Source of the DNA: Pelagibius sp050043265
GTDB taxonomy: Bacteria > Pseudomonadota > Alphaproteobacteria > Kiloniellales > Kiloniellaceae
Direction of reading: 5' to 3'
DNA length: 64,000 nt
NCBI GenBank assembly: GCA_050043265.1
Contig: JBHJIR010000015.1
Location: forward strand, 1-64,000
How positions within the stretch are numbered: the stretch's first letter is position 1; each line of letters begins with the position of its first letter. The notes below the pieces were generated by a model that saw nothing but the letters and a program-made list of their open reading frames with translations, made no database searches and was not told where the DNA came from. Position numbers and translations under genes: made by a program. Below, one piece after another: positions 54,737-63,285 of this stretch.

Positions 54737-57391
54737 CTAGAGCGGGCTGGCGATCTGCTCTGTCGAGACGATCAGTTCGTCGTACCAGATGTTTCCGACG
54801 GCGTGGTCCTGTGTCGGATTCTTAGCCGTCATATAGGGAAGCAGCCAGATCTTGCCGTAACGGTCCGCCGGATTCTCCGGTACCGGCAGCGTGAACTTCT
54901 TGTCGATGATGACCCGCTGCGGCTCTCCCTCCGGCGAACTCCACACGGTGACCCGGCTCGGGGCGCCGCCATCGCTTTCCTTCTTGCCCCAGTCACCGAC
55001 CTGCAGACGGACCTGCACGGTGATCCACGTGTCGGACTCCAGCGTGTAACAGTTCGGCCCCGTCCTGCTCGGGCCGCCCCCCGGCGGGTGATACTGACAG
55101 CTGTATTCGCCATCGGGCTGGTATTCGAAGTTATACGGCGGCAGGCTTTTCTCGAAGGCCTGATACAAGCCGCAGGCGTAGTAGCCCTGCAGCATATGAT
55201 TCGCCGAGTGGTTCAGGACGATCTCCAGCGCCGTGCAGGAGTCGGTCGACCGGGTGCTGAGGTCCCTGTCGCCGGTTGACAGGATCATCAGCTTGAACGC
55301 CGTCGACCCCTTGGCACCCTGTTTGAATACCAGCCTTTCTTTCTTATAGCCGGGGCTGTTCGGGTCGCAGTCGACATACAGAAGGCTGCACGACGCGCGC
55401 CAGCGGAACTGCAGATAGAAGACATCGTTGGGACCGAACTGCCGGCTCAGGTCATCCGAGAAATTGGTCGCAAAGGTGCCGCCCGCTCCGGCGCCCGAGA
55501 GCGGCGGATAGACAAAGTGCAGAGCCCCCGTGCCCGATGCCTTGACCGTCCGGTCGATCTGCGGCAATTGCGCTCCCGCGACCTTGCCGACCGCATCGTT
55601 GGCGACGCCCCGCCAGTGGCGCCACCAGGTCTTGGTGGGGATTCCCTGGCTGCCATCGGGGTTGGCGCGCTGCACCAGCTTCCCGCTTTCGTCGCGGACA
55701 TAGGGACCTTCGCTGTCCAGCGGATCGCAGAAGATGACGCCCGGTGCCTTGCAGCGCTCCTCGAAGCTGGCGAAGTCGGTTATCCGCCCCTTGCTCGTCC
55801 TGGCTGCCGCCCTCGCGGCGGCATCGCTTTTCGGCGGCGCGCTCGGGGCGGCCTGCGCAGCGACCAGCGTCGCCTTCGTCGGCTTGCCCGGGGGACGCAC
55901 CGTCGGCGAACACCGCGCCGAAGCGGCTTTGGCCCCGGCGCCGCCGGATGCTCCCGGCAGGCGGTACAGCCAGACGCAGCCCGCTTCGGAATCGACGCCC
56001 CAGAAGGCGTCCAAGGCGTCGATATAGCCCCATCGGCCGTAGAGTCCATCGCCGCTCGCCGTCGGGTGGCGTCCGCCCACGGCGATGCTGGTGAGGGTCG
56101 GCTGGGCCTTTTTTTCAAGGGGGCCGTCAAGAGGCCCGTAGAGCGCGATGTCCCCGCCACCGTCCCACATCACCAGACGGCGGCTTGGCTTATGAACCGC
56201 GATGCCGGCAACACCGCTGTGCGCGGCGAGGCGTTCCGGCTGCCCCAAGGGGCCTTCGCGCGGCACCGCGATGCCGAACAGGCCGTCGCCGTTGAGAAAG
56301 TAGAATTTTCGGGAGTCGGGGTCGAACACCCCGTTCGCCCTCCCCAGGTCGGGGAACGGCTCCGACTTGCGCACCACGGCCCATGTCGCCGGGTCGATCG
56401 CGACGAAGCTGTCGCCCGTCATCACCAGGACCTGCTGCGTCTCCGGGTCATAGCCTGTCGCGCCCCCCGCCACCGGGTCGAGCTGGGGCTGGGCAACGGC
56501 GGCGCCGGAGGTGACGTCGACCACCGAGACGATCCCCCGCGTGACGGCCTGCCCGCCGCAGAAAGGCGATACGCCCGAATGGAATATGACGTCGCTTCCC
56601 GGGACCTGCAGGACGCCGTCGTAGAGCTGCAGGGCCGGCGGCCCCGTTTCCGGGGCCGGGCAACCACCAGCGCCGCCCGGCTTACGCGCAAAGGACCGGG
56701 AGAGCCGCTGCGGCGCATGCTCCTCCTGCCAGGCCAAGGTGCGGAAATCAAAAGTGTAGGTCGCATTGCCGCCGTACTCGGTGCCGCCACCGGCGGCCAC
56801 CAGACGCAACCGGCCATTCACCGCATCCCAGGCGAGCCCATTCCGCGCCGCGAGAGCCGCTTTGCCGTTCGCACAATGGATCTCGGCGCAGAGGGCATCC
56901 CCGGCCTCCCCGGCAAGCAACGGCGATAACCCCGTGCCCGGCACCACGGCAAATCCGCCCGCCCGGGGCAGGAAGGGCCGCACAGCGCCGTAAAGCTCCG
57001 CCGACTGCTCGGGTCTCGGCCTTGGCGGCGTATCGACTTCCACGGCCTTCTTGAGGCTCACTTTCGCAGCCGGCGCCTTCTGGCTCTTCCTGGCATCGGG
57101 GGCCGTGGCAGTGCCTTTTCCGGCAGCGGCAACCGGGGCGTCGGCTGGCTCGGCCGTTGGCGCCCCGCGCGCTTCATCGTCCGCGTTGCCCCGCACCGTC
57201 GGGGCCGGCGGCAGGTGGAGCACCTGCGGCGCCGACGGCAACCCGGCCGCCGGTTGCTGGGCATCGGCGGCATTGTCTGTCGCGCCAACGAGACAAAGGG
57301 ACCCGACGACGGCGCCCACCAAAAGGGACGTCAGACCGGATTGAAAACCATGCCCGGATTGAAAGCCATGCAATGTGAAGCGCATCGCCAC
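54737..57391 (-). CDS. Large secreted protein, propeller-like plus jelly-roll C-terminal domain
   Basis: An 884-residue protein. The N-terminus has a duplicated HGFQSG unit before a signal-like helix, then a Pro/Ala-rich linker to about 130. Residues about 135-490 show propeller-like repeats (NGLAWDAVNGRLRLV, GATGYDPETQQVLVMTG, ANGVFDPDSRKFYFLNG). Residues about 540-884 look like a concanavalin-type jelly-roll (FAT NFSDDLSRQF, DVFYLQFRWRASC, DTWITVQVRLQVGDW, GNIWYDELIVS) as in polysaccharide lyases or lectins. Enzyme activity is not proven by visible residues. It stands alone on the minus strand with an AT-rich upstream region. Confidence 0.75.
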   Translation of the reverse strand: MAMRFTLHGFQSGHGFQSGLTSLLVGAVVGSLCLVGATDNAADAQQPAAGLPSAPQVLHLPPAPTVRGNADDEARGAPTAEPADAPVAAAGKGTATAPDARKSQKAPAAKVSLKKAVEVDTPPRPRPEQSAELYGAVRPFLPRAGGFAVVPGTGLSPLLAGEAGDALCAEIHCANGKAALAARNGLAWDAVNGRLRLVAAGGGTEYGGNATYTFDFRTLAWQEEHAPQRLSRSFARKPGGAGGCPAPETGPPALQLYDGVLQVPGSDVIFHSGVSPFCGGQAVTRGIVSVVDVTSGAAVAQPQLDPVAGGATGYDPETQQVLVMTGDSFVAIDPATWAVVRKSEPFPDLGRANGVFDPDSRKFYFLNGDGLFGIAVPREGPLGQPERLAAHSGVAGIAVHKPSRRLVMWDGGGDIALYGPLDGPLEKKAQPTLTSIAVGGRHPTASGDGLYGRWGYIDALDAFWGVDSEAGCVWLYRLPGASGGAGAKAASARCSPTVRPPGKPTKATLVAAQAAPSAPPKSDAAARAAARTSKGRITDFASFEERCKAPGVIFCDPLDSEGPYVRDESGKLVQRANPDGSQGIPTKTWWRHWRGVANDAVGKVAGAQLPQIDRTVKASGTGALHFVYPPLSGAGAGGTFATNFSDDLSRQFGPNDVFYLQFRWRASCSLLYVDCDPNSPGYKKERLVFKQGAKGSTAFKLMILSTGDRDLSTRSTDSCTALEIVLNHSANHMLQGYYACGLYQAFEKSLPPYNFEYQPDGEYSCQYHPPGGGPSRTGPNCYTLESDTWITVQVRLQVGDWGKKESDGGAPSRVTVWSSPEGEPQRVIIDKKFTLPVPENPADRYGKIWLLPYMTAKNPTQDHAVGNIWYDELIVSTEQIASPL

Positions 57392-57772
57392 GCTCCGTTA
57401 TTTAACAAAATGGAAGTTATATTGTTTTCTCACAGTCAATCTTCCGCAATTCCTCCACAATACAGAGAACAAACTTTCCTCCGCGAAGCAGAAAATGACG
57501 TCAGGCAGAATGAGAACGAGCTTTTCCTTAGGGGGTTATTCCCGGCCAACAGGGCGTCCAGGCTCCCGGCAATCGCCTTTCAACAATCGCACTTTGACCC
57601 GTCAGCGTCCAGGGCCCCGGATTGACGCCGTAAAAGGCCGAACCGCACAGATTTCCCCGGCAGGCCCCCTGCTTTCCCCGGCAGACCCGCTGCACCGCCG
57701 CCGCCGTGCACTTCGGGGCGCCGGGCGAGGCCCGCGTTGAACCCTGGCGCATTTCATGGTACCGGACCCCTT
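57392..57772. other. Divergent intergenic region between two secreted-protein genes
   Basis: About 380 bp, AT-rich near 57395-57500 and GC-rich after. It should contain the promoters of both flanking genes. No sigma-54 site with correct spacing, and no credible gene. Confidence 0.45.
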
Positions 57773-58342
57773 ATGAAAATGCGGGTGACCCTGTTCGTAT
57801 TGGCCGTCGTGCTCCTTGGCAACCTGGCCGGCGTTGCACGGGCTGCGGACGTTCCGTCTTCGCCCGTCTACAATCCTGAATCGAAAAGCTATTTCCAGCT
57901 TTTCAGCGACAACACGCACCCGGGCACCTGGGTCGCGGCCCGCGAGCGCGCGCATTCGAAGTTCTTCAAGGGCGTCCGGGGCAGGCTAGCGCAGGTCCGT
58001 TCCGCCGAGACGCATGAATTTCTCCTCCGCACGTTCGGCCTGAACAACCCCCGGCTCGATGTCTGGATCGGCCTGCGCTACTGGTGCCGGCTGCGGATGC
58101 TCCAATGGGAGGACGAACGTCCCTTTTCGCCCAGCGATCCCGACGAGTTCCGCATCTGGCACGCCCCCTGGGAGCGCGATGTCGAAGAACCCGGCGGCAG
58201 CTGCGGCATGACGGGATCGCGGCAGCAGGGCTTCGCCCCCGTCTACTACCGGACCCTCAGCGGGATCACCCTCTGGCAGGCGGTCGGCGCGGCGAAGTTC
58301 TTCGACTACTACCTCGTCGAATTCCCGACCGGCGAAGAATGA
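57773..58342 (+). CDS. Secreted C-type-lectin-like protein
   Basis: A 189-residue exported protein (signal to about residue 25, GVARA-ADV). The pattern TWVAARERA, GRLAQVRSAETHEFLLRTFG, DVWIGLRY, LQWEDERPF and FRIWHAPWE follows the C-type lectin-like domain order, although only two Cys are present and the C-terminal strand differs. A carbohydrate- or protein-binding role at the surface is possible. Start 57773 (or the ATG two codons later) gives a proper signal peptide. Confidence 0.65.
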   Translation: MKMRVTLFVLAVVLLGNLAGVARAADVPSSPVYNPESKSYFQLFSDNTHPGTWVAARERAHSKFFKGVRGRLAQVRSAETHEFLLRTFGLNNPRLDVWIGLRYWCRLRMLQWEDERPFSPSDPDEFRIWHAPWERDVEEPGGSCGMTGSRQQGFAPVYYRTLSGITLWQAVGAAKFFDYYLVEFPTGEE

Positions 58343-58488
58343 CATTCCAATGGCGGCGGCCCGCGGGCAACGGCCCGACGACAGCAGCGGCCTCGCGGCC
58401 TTGAGGCGCGGCCGGTTTCCCTCTTTCCTCTGTTTGCCGGAGCCCTTTTTCAGCGCCCCCGGCGAGAAGACCCTGTGAGGATCATGCA

Positions 58489-59802
58489 GTGAAGGTCTTG
58501 ATCGTCTCGTGGTTTTTCCCGCCGTCCAACACCATCGCCGCGGTCCGGCTGGGGAAGCTCGCCAAGCATCTGGCGGGGTCGGGCATCGACCTGCGCGTCC
58601 TTACGGGACGCAACCCGCCCTACGCCCAGACCCTGCCGCTGGAAATCGACGACGGCTGGATCGTTCGCACGTCGTGGTGGGACGTCAATGCGCCGCCCCG
58701 GCTGGCGATGCGGATGCTGGCCCGGCGCCGGCCCGCCTCGCCCGCAACCACTCCGGCGGCAGCGCCGGCACCCGGCGCGCAGAAGCCTTCGGGCCTGCGC
58801 AGCCGGCTTTCGCATCTCTACGAACTGCTGCTCAATTTTCCCGACCGTTTCGTCGGGTGGATGCCGGCGGCCCGTTCGGCCGGCGTCGATCTCGCCGGCA
58901 AGTGGCGTCCCGATATCATCTTCGCGAGCGGGCCGCCCTTCACCACCCTGCTGGTCGGCTACCTCATCAGCCGGGCGTCCGGTATCCCGCTGGTCGTCGA
59001 GTTCCGCGACCGCTGGTCGGACGATCCCTACTATCCGCCCCCGAAATGGCGCCGGAAGCTGGAGGCCTGGCTCGAAACCAGGATCGTGCGCCATGCCAGC
59101 GCGCTGACGACGGTCTCCGAGCCCTGGGCCGCGACCTTTCGTGAGCGCTTTGCCAAGCCGGTCGTCGTCATCGCCAACGGCTATGACGAGGAAGACTTCA
59201 AGGGCCGCACCGGCGAGGGCTGGCCCGACCCGGCCGTGCTGCGCATCGTCTATACGGGCGGCATCTACCCGGGCTACCGCGACCCCTCGCCGCTGTTCGC
59301 CGCCATCGCCCGCCTGCCGCAGCCCGGCAACGCCGTCGAGGTCCACTTCTTCGGATCCGATCCGGCCGCCGTCACCACGCTGGCGCGGGCGCAGGGCGTC
59401 GAGGCCAACGTCAAGATCCACAGCCAGATTTCCCACGCCGAAGCGCTCGACAAGCAGCTCTCCGCCGACGTCCTGCTGCTCATGCAGTGGGACGATCCCC
59501 GCGAGCAGGGCAACGTGCCGGGCAAGTTTGCCGAATACCTCGGCGCGCGCCGCCCGATCCTGGTCCTGGGGCTGGCCAACGGCGTGCCGGCCACCGTCGT
59601 GCGCGAGCGCTCGGCCGGGGCGGCGTCGACCGACCCGGACGCCCTCGCCGAGCAATTGCAGAGCTGGCTCGCCACCAAGAAGACGCTCGGCACCCTGCCG
59701 CCGCTGCCCGACAGCGCGGTGGCCGGGTTCTCCCGCGCCTCGCAGGCCGGCAAGCTCGCGGCCCTGTTCCATGAAGTTCTTGACCCCCGCCCGGTTACCT
59801 AG
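58489..59802 (+). CDS. Glycosyltransferase, GT4 type
   Basis: A 437-residue GT-B transferase starting at a GTG with GAGG 8 bases upstream (VLIVSWFFPPSNTIAAVR). FASGPPFTT, VVEFRDRWSDDPYY and VIANGYDEEDF are typical of WbuB-like GT4 enzymes. The nucleotide-binding half has IVYTGGIYPGYRDPSPLF and EQGNVPGKFAEYLGARRPIL. A Pro/Ala-rich insert is present near residue 85. The epimerase gene follows 62 bp downstream. Confidence 0.9.
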   Translation: MKVLIVSWFFPPSNTIAAVRLGKLAKHLAGSGIDLRVLTGRNPPYAQTLPLEIDDGWIVRTSWWDVNAPPRLAMRMLARRRPASPATTPAAAPAPGAQKPSGLRSRLSHLYELLLNFPDRFVGWMPAARSAGVDLAGKWRPDIIFASGPPFTTLLVGYLISRASGIPLVVEFRDRWSDDPYYPPPKWRRKLEAWLETRIVRHASALTTVSEPWAATFRERFAKPVVVIANGYDEEDFKGRTGEGWPDPAVLRIVYTGGIYPGYRDPSPLFAAIARLPQPGNAVEVHFFGSDPAAVTTLARAQGVEANVKIHSQISHAEALDKQLSADVLLLMQWDDPREQGNVPGKFAEYLGARRPILVLGLANGVPATVVRERSAGAASTDPDALAEQLQSWLATKKTLGTLPPLPDSAVAGFSRASQAGKLAALFHEVLDPRPVT

Positions 59803-59864
59803 TCCCTTGGGCCCGCACGGCGCTGGCGCCGAGGGGCGCGCGCCAGGACATTCGCGGATTTGAC

Positions 59865-60992
59865 ATGACCCAGCAGAAGATTTTTCTCATCGCCGCCGCC
59901 CGGCCCAACTTCATGAAGGTGGCGCCGCTCTATCACGCCCTGAAGGCGACCGAGTGGTGCCGGCCGGTGTTGATCCATACCGGGCAGCACTACGATGCGA
60001 ATATGTCGGACGATATCTTCACCGACCTGGGGCTGCCGCGGCCGGACTATCACCTGGGGATCGGCAGCGGGTCGCACGCCGAACAGACCGCCGGCGTCAT
60101 GGTGGCCTTCGAGAAGGTCTGCCTGGAAGACCGCCCCGACTGGATCGTGGTCGTCGGCGACGTGAATTCGACCCTGGCCTGCTCCCTGGTCGCGGCGAAG
60201 CTCTGCCTTCCCCTCGCCCATCTGGAGGCCGGCCTGCGCAGCGGCGACCGGACCATGCCGGAGGAGATCAACCGTCTGGTGACCGACCGGCTGGCGGATG
60301 TGCTGTGGACGCCCTCTCCCGACGGCGACGACCATCTGCGCGCCGAAGGCGTGTCGCCGGACCGCATCGAGATGGTCGGCAACATCATGATCGCCGCTTT
60401 CGAGCTGCAGCGACCGCGCATCGAAGCCCTGAACACGCCGGCGCAGTTCGGCGTCGCACCGGGCAGCTATGCGGTGGTCACCCTGCACCGCCCCTCCAAC
60501 GTCGACTCGGCCGGCAGCCTGACGAAGATCGTCGACCTGCTGAAGCAGATCGCCCAGCGGCTGCCGCTGGTCTTTCCGGTGCATCCCCGCACCCGGGCGC
60601 GGCTCGAAAGCTACGGCCTGCTGGACGGCCTCACCGCGACCGACGGCGTCACGCTGTCCGATCCGCTCAGCTACAACGCTTTCATGAACCTGGTCAGCAA
60701 CGCCAGGCTGGCGATCACCGATTCCGGGGGCATTCAGGAGGAAACCACCTACCTCGATATCCCCTGCCTGACGCTGCGCGCCAACACGGAGCGGCCGGTC
60801 ACCGTCACCGAGGGCAGCAACCGCCTGGTCGATCCGGGCACCCTGCTGGCCATGGTCGACAGCGCCCTGAAAGGCGAGATCAAGCGTTCAAAATGTCCCG
60901 ACCTGTGGGACGGCAAGGCCGCCCAGCGCGTCGCCGCCAGCCTGCAGCGGCGCTCCCGCCAGGCCGCGGCGCAGCCCTCCGCCGCCCAATAA
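59865..60992 (+). CDS. wecB: UDP-N-acetylglucosamine 2-epimerase (non-hydrolysing), second copy
   Basis: A 375-residue epimerase with AARPNFMKVAPL, HTGQHYDANMSDDIF, VVGDVNSTLAC, HLEAGLRSGDRTMPEE and ITDSGGIQEE, the full set of WecB motifs and normal length. It supplies UDP-ManNAc, and with the dehydrogenase at 22660 UDP-ManNAcA. It is closer to canonical WecB than the copy at 1005-2168. Last gene of a short forward operon. Confidence 0.94.
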   Translation: MTQQKIFLIAAARPNFMKVAPLYHALKATEWCRPVLIHTGQHYDANMSDDIFTDLGLPRPDYHLGIGSGSHAEQTAGVMVAFEKVCLEDRPDWIVVVGDVNSTLACSLVAAKLCLPLAHLEAGLRSGDRTMPEEINRLVTDRLADVLWTPSPDGDDHLRAEGVSPDRIEMVGNIMIAAFELQRPRIEALNTPAQFGVAPGSYAVVTLHRPSNVDSAGSLTKIVDLLKQIAQRLPLVFPVHPRTRARLESYGLLDGLTATDGVTLSDPLSYNAFMNLVSNARLAITDSGGIQEETTYLDIPCLTLRANTERPVTVTEGSNRLVDPGTLLAMVDSALKGEIKRSKCPDLWDGKAAQRVAASLQRRSRQAAAQPSAAQ

Positions 60993-61023
60993 CAGACGTG
61001 CAGCAGATCGGCGCGCGCCGCGC

Positions 61024-62055
61024 TCAGGCCAGGTCCCGGTAGATCGCCTGCAGCTTCTGCGCCACCGCCGTCCAGGTCATCCCGTCGACCACCGCCCGGC
61101 AGCGTTCGGCCGGCGCGGGCTTATCCAGCAGCCGGACCACCGCGGCCCGGAGCGCCCCGGTGTCGGCCGGATCGACCTCGGCCAGGGTCTCCGCGTCGCC
61201 CGGCAGCCCCAGGCTGTTGTTCCGGGTCAGCACCACCGGCGTGCCGGCGGCCAGCGCCTCCATGACGGAGATCGGCGCCACCTCGGTCTGGCTCGGCAGC
61301 GCGAAGACCGTCGCCGCGGCATAGGACGACGCCAGCACGGGATCGTCGTGGGCCAGCGGCGCCACGTGCACCAGCCGCGCCCCCAGGATATCCCGGCACG
61401 CCTGCAGGTAGCCCTGCTGTGCGGCGGCGCACTCGCCGATCAGGACGACGCCGACGTCGACATCGCGCAGCGCCTTGGCCAGGCCCAACTGGTTCTTGTA
61501 GGGCGAGACCGAGGCCACCGAGAGGACGAACGGCCCGGCAATGCCCTGCGCCTCGCGGAACAGGGTGCCGTCGGCGGCGAAGAACGGGTCGGCGATACCG
61601 TTGGGCACGATGGCCACCTTCGCAGCCTCGACGCCGTAGCCTTCGGCGATGAGGGTCTTTTCCACCGGGCCGAGGGCGACGATGCGGTCGGCGCCCTGCA
61701 GCGCCGTGGCGAACTGGCGGTAGGTGGTCGACACCATCCAGCCGGTGAGACGGCCGACGATCCGCTCGCACCATTCGGCCTTGCGGCGGTCCCAGGCGGT
61801 CCACGGCGGATGCAGCACCGGCGAGACGCCCACCGGCACGCCGGCGGACCGGGCGGCCTCGACGACGCGATGATTGCCGTTGGCGACCGAGAACAGGTGA
61901 ATGATATCGAAATCATTCAGGCGGTCGCTGTTGCTGTCGAACAGCCGCGCGTCGACCCCCAGGCCGCGCAGCCCCTCCAGCGTGTCGCGGACCTGCACCT
62001 GCAGGCCGCCGACGCGCTGAAACAGCATCGGATAGGAAATCAGCGCCACCCTCAC
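61024..62055 (-). CDS. Glycosyltransferase, GT4 type
   Basis: A 343-residue GT-B enzyme beginning at GTG 62055 (VRVALISYPMLFQRVGGLQVQV). The start overlaps the upstream gene's stop (GTGA). VPNGIADPFFA, LSVASVSPYKNQLGLAKAL and EVAPISVMEALAAGTPVVLT mark the donor domain. Third gene of a minus-strand glycosyltransferase operon (64000 to 61024). Acceptor unknown. Confidence 0.9.
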   Translation of the reverse strand: MRVALISYPMLFQRVGGLQVQVRDTLEGLRGLGVDARLFDSNSDRLNDFDIIHLFSVANGNHRVVEAARSAGVPVGVSPVLHPPWTAWDRRKAEWCERIVGRLTGWMVSTTYRQFATALQGADRIVALGPVEKTLIAEGYGVEAAKVAIVPNGIADPFFAADGTLFREAQGIAGPFVLSVASVSPYKNQLGLAKALRDVDVGVVLIGECAAAQQGYLQACRDILGARLVHVAPLAHDDPVLASSYAAATVFALPSQTEVAPISVMEALAAGTPVVLTRNNSLGLPGDAETLAEVDPADTGALRAAVVRLLDKPAPAERCRAVVDGMTWTAVAQKLQAIYRDLA

Positions 62056-63281
62056 ACGGCCTCCTTGCGGTCCAGGACCGCTCCATAGAATTGCGCGATG
62101 CCCTGCTGCCACGCCGGCTTGCCGAAGCGCGCGACGATATGGCGGCGGCCGGCCTCGCCCAGGGCGGCGCGCTGGTCCGCGCTCTGGCTGAGCAGTTCCA
62201 CGACGGCCTCGGCAGCCTGCCCGCTATCGCCGGCGGCGACCAGCCGGCCGGCGGGGCAGTCGCCGATCACCTCGTCGGTCCCGGGCACCCGCGAGCCGAC
62301 CGCCAGCACGCCGCAGGCCATGGCTTCCGCCGTGACGCTGCCGAATCCCTCGTTGCGGCGGAGCAGCAGGTGCAGGTCCAGTGCCGGATACAGCGTCTCG
62401 ATGTCGGGCTGAAAGCCCATCAGCGTCACCGCCTCTTCGCACCCCAATTCGGCGATCCGCGCCCGCAGTGCCGCTTCCAGCGGCCCCTCGCCGACCATCA
62501 GCAGGCGGGCGCCGGGCAGCCGCTGCCGGACCCGCGCGAACGTTGCCAGCACGTCCAGCGGCTTCTTCTGGTCGTCGAAACGGCCCACCGCGCCGATCAG
62601 GATGTCGCTCTCCCCCCCGGGGCCCAGGCCCAGGTTCAGACCCGGGTTCAGGCCCGGGTTCAGGCCCAGGCGCTGCCGCGCGGCCTGTCGCGCCGCGGCG
62701 GACGGCCTGAACCGCTCCGTATCGACGAAATTGTAGAGGACGCTGCGCAGGGCGTCAGCGGGAATGTAGGGATCGTAGATCTCGACGAAGCGGTCGCGGG
62801 CGCTGCGCGAGACGCCGTAGAGCCCGCGCAGGCTGCCAAAGGCGGTGCCCAGGTGCCGGCGGTGCCAGGCCGGAAAATCGGGGATCGGAAAATGATTGTG
62901 CACGCTGGCCACCGTGGCGATCGACGAGCGCCCGGCCAGCCACAGGTTGTCCAGCCCCTGGTCGGTCCACGAGAAGAAGACATGGACCAGGTCGGGCCGC
63001 AGGCGGGCCAGCCGGCGGCGCTGCCACAGCTCGGCCTTCAGCAGCGCCAGGTGCCGCCGGCGCCAGTCGGTGAAGATCGGCTGCGGCTGGAAGGGGGTGA
63101 AGGCTCCGCCCTGTTCCCGCAGGCCGGCGATCAGGGCCGCGCTGCCGTCAAAGGCCGGCGCCGCCACCGCGACATGGTGGCCCAGCGCCTTCAGCGCCTG
63201 CGCCTCGGCGATCATGCGCAGTTCCATGCCGCCGAACTGGCCGGACAGGGAGGTCAGCAGGATGCGCCGCGGCCGGCTCAT
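62052..63281 (-). CDS. Glycosyltransferase, GT4 type, with tandem-repeat linker
   Basis: A 409-residue GT-B enzyme: SLSGQFGGMELRM near the N-terminus, VHVFFSWTDQGLDN, GRFDDQKKPLDVL, LMVGEGPLE and LRRNEGFGSVTAEAMACG. Between the two halves lies a LNPGLNPGLNLGLGPGG linker encoded by three 12-bp repeats at 62629-62664, a site likely to vary in length by slippage. It starts 4 bases after the stop of the GT2 gene and is coupled to the next gene by 4 bp. Confidence 0.9.
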   Translation of the reverse strand: MSRPRRILLTSLSGQFGGMELRMIAEAQALKALGHHVAVAAPAFDGSAALIAGLREQGGAFTPFQPQPIFTDWRRRHLALLKAELWQRRRLARLRPDLVHVFFSWTDQGLDNLWLAGRSSIATVASVHNHFPIPDFPAWHRRHLGTAFGSLRGLYGVSRSARDRFVEIYDPYIPADALRSVLYNFVDTERFRPSAAARQAARQRLGLNPGLNPGLNLGLGPGGESDILIGAVGRFDDQKKPLDVLATFARVRQRLPGARLLMVGEGPLEAALRARIAELGCEEAVTLMGFQPDIETLYPALDLHLLLRRNEGFGSVTAEAMACGVLAVGSRVPGTDEVIGDCPAGRLVAAGDSGQAAEAVVELLSQSADQRAALGEAGRRHIVARFGKPAWQQGIAQFYGAVLDRKEAV

Positions 63282-63285
63282 GCGC

